DNA of 5,864 nt from an uncultured Clostridia bacterium (GTDB taxonomy: Bacteria; Bacillota; Clostridia; Christensenellales; Borkfalkiaceae). The DNA lies in NCBI GenBank assembly GCA_947177495.1, contig CAMWUS010000094.1, positions 1 to 5,864 of the forward strand, written 5' to 3'. Below the pieces are notes generated by a model. The model saw only the letters and a program-made list of their open reading frames with translations. It made no database searches and was not told the DNA's origin. A program made the translations under genes and the position numbers. This document shows, in pieces, positions 4,480 through 5,864 of this stretch (positions are counted from its first letter, which is position 1; every line of letters begins with the position of its first letter).

Positions 4480-5864
4480 ATGAAAAAATTTACCGCATTT
4501 ATTTCCGTGTTGCTCGCCATGCTGTTCTTGCTTTGCGCGTGCGGCGAGAGCAACACACCTCCTTCTACGGGCGGAGATGATCCCGCAACCGACGAGGAGT
4601 ACTCGCTTCCGCTCGAAGACGGCAAGAAGCAGCTTACCATTTATTATAAGCGTTCGGCGGGCTATGCCGACGCTGATATTTGGCTTTGGTACGCCAACGT
4701 CGAAGGAAGAGGGTATCTTTTCCACGAATGCGCATACGGGGCAAAAGTCGTCGTAAACGTTCCCGAGAGCGTAGAGGAAGTCGGCTTCATCATTCGCGTC
4801 GGCTGTGCCAATCCGGGCGGCACGACCTTTAACCCGGCGAGCAAGGACGGTACCGAGAGCGACCGTTTTGTAAAGCTCAAAGAGCGCGAAACGGTCATCT
4901 ACACCAAATCGGGCGATGCGAACGCTTATACGAGTACAAACGGAGGGTTAACGCTTGACGAGATGAAATCGGTTGTTTCGGCAGATTTGATTGATTCCAC
5001 GCACGTAAAATACGTGCTCAGCGCGGCGATGAGCATTAAGCTTGCCGATATTAAGCTGACTGCGGCAGACGGCACGCAGATCGCGCTCAAAGCGCTTTCG
5101 GGCGGTACGTCGTTCGGAACGGTGGAAACCGAACAGCCTTTGGATATTTCCAAGTCCTACACCTTGACTATTGACGATATGGATCCCATTCCCGTCACTC
5201 CCGCTTCTTACTTTAACAGCAAGGAATTTAAAGATAACTACGTTTACGACGGCAAGCTCGGCGTAGAGCTTACCGCAAGCGAAACGACGTTCCGCCTTTG
5301 GGCGCCCACCGCTTCCGAGGTGGTTCTCAACCTCTACGCGGCAGGCAACGGCGGCAGCGCGGAAAAAACCGTTCCGCTCACAAAGGGCGAAAAGGGCGTT
5401 TGGTCGTACACGGAGAACGCATCGCTTGCAGGAAAATATTACACCTATACCGTTACCACCTCTGCGGGCAAGCAGACTGCGGTAGACCCTTACGCGGTAT
5501 CCGCGGGCAGAAACGGCGACAGGGGCATGATCCTCGATATGAGTACTGCCGCTCCCACGGGTTGGGCAAACGAGAGCTTTACTCCCGCGGGCGTGGAGAA
5601 CTACACCGACGCGGAAATTTGGGAAGTGCAGGTACGCGACTTCTCCAACGGCATTAAAAGCTCGCAGTATAAGGGCAAATACCTTGCCTTCACCGAAACG
5701 GGACTGAAAAACGAATCGGGCGAGGCGGTCGGCGTAGATTACCTCAAAGACCTCGGCATTACGCACGTGCACTTGATGCCTTCGTTCGACTTTGCGTCGG
5801 TAGACGAAAGCCCCAATGCAAGCGGCTATAACTGGGGTTACGATCCCAAGAACTACAACGTGCC
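4480..5864 (+). CDS. pulA: Type I pullulanase, surface lipoprotein (3'-partial)
   Basis: The gene is open to the window end; 461 complete codons are visible. Residues 1-20 are a lipoprotein signal peptide (MKKF, hydrophobic core, LCAC) with probable lipidated Cys21, then a flexible linker rich in Ser, Thr, Pro, Gly and Asp. About 51-145 looks like a CBM41 starch/pullulan-binding domain (LTIYYKR, ADIWLW with Trp68/Trp70, SDRF). About 160-240 resembles the extra N-terminal domain of pullulanases. About 262-345 is a CBM48/N-terminal GH13 domain (TTFRLWAPTASEVVLNLY). From about 377 the GH13 (subfamily 14-like) barrel begins with AEIWEVQVRDFS, DYLKDLGITHVHLMP, and YNWGYDP (450-456), the characteristic pullulanase signature. 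The catalytic Asp/Glu/Asp lie beyond the window, so activity is not proven. The enzyme hydrolyses alpha-1,6 branches in pullulan and limit dextrins outside the membrane, supplying linear maltodextrins that cytoplasmic MalQ can process after uptake. It is probably co-transcribed with malQ. Confidence 0.94.
   Translation, partial: MKKFTAFISVLLAMLFLLCACGESNTPPSTGGDDPATDEEYSLPLEDGKKQLTIYYKRSAGYADADIWLWYANVEGRGYLFHECAYGAKVVVNVPESVEEVGFIIRVGCANPGGTTFNPASKDGTESDRFVKLKERETVIYTKSGDANAYTSTNGGLTLDEMKSVVSADLIDSTHVKYVLSAAMSIKLADIKLTAADGTQIALKALSGGTSFGTVETEQPLDISKSYTLTIDDMDPIPVTPASYFNSKEFKDNYVYDGKLGVELTASETTFRLWAPTASEVVLNLYAAGNGGSAEKTVPLTKGEKGVWSYTENASLAGKYYTYTVTTSAGKQTAVDPYAVSAGRNGDRGMILDMSTAAPTGWANESFTPAGVENYTDAEIWEVQVRDFSNGIKSSQYKGKYLAFTETGLKNESGEAVGVDYLKDLGITHVHLMPSFDFASVDESPNASGYNWGYDPKNYNV

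Noticed and set aside
4948..5772. Long open frame (274 codons) on the minus strand opposite the pullulanase gene
   Set aside because: It lies wholly antisense to a clearly conserved coding sequence, has no recognisable motifs, no promoter and an odd Arg/Val-rich composition. It is best explained as a shadow of codon use in the real frame.
1..5864. Mobile elements, phage genes, CRISPR repeats, toxin-antitoxin or defence genes
   Set aside because: I found no transposase or integrase motif, no terminal inverted repeats with target duplications, and no regularly spaced repeats. The genes all fit carbohydrate metabolism or its regulation, apart from the HAD protein and the unknown lipoprotein.

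Overview
The window looks like chromosomal DNA from a Gram-positive, low-to-mid-GC bacterium, most likely an uncultured gut-type member of the Bacillota (Clostridia). The reasons are two lipoprotein signal peptides, purine-rich Shine-Dalgarno sequences, sigma-A-type promoters, and proteins whose motifs read like clostridial homologues. The taxon is an inference; no rRNA or marker gene is present. I see no mobile element, CRISPR array, tRNA or rRNA.

Layout. (1) Positions 1-1733, plus strand: the last 73 codons of a probable GH36 alpha-galactosidase, a HAD-superfamily hydrolase 6 nt downstream, and a 259-residue lipoprotein of unknown function 24 nt after that. The run ends in four consecutive in-frame stop codons and a perfect 18-bp hairpin followed by a T run. 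(2) Positions 1830-2798, minus strand: a LacI-family repressor, convergent with the first block and sharing its terminator region. (3) Positions 2799-2968: a divergent control region with one good promoter facing each way and several TTTTCG-based palindromes. (4) Positions 2969-5864, plus strand: malQ (GH77 4-alpha-glucanotransferase) and, 11 nt later, a lipoprotein type I pullulanase that runs off the window end after 461 complete codons.

How it fits together. The right half reads as a starch/glycogen/pullulan-use operon. A surface-anchored pullulanase would cut alpha-1,6 branches outside the cell, and cytoplasmic MalQ would rework imported malto-oligosaccharides. The divergent LacI-type repressor probably controls malQ-pulA and perhaps itself. 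The left half is a separate, possibly alpha-galactoside-related transcription unit whose promoter lies outside the window.

The region is mostly recognisable carbohydrate metabolism, and I do not see a clearly new biological system. The items most worth a second look are the repressor's near-consensus promoter, placed so that its mRNA should start at or almost at the ATG (a leaderless message); the palindromes around the malQ promoter; the repressor's shortened, non-canonical hinge; and the orphan lipoprotein.
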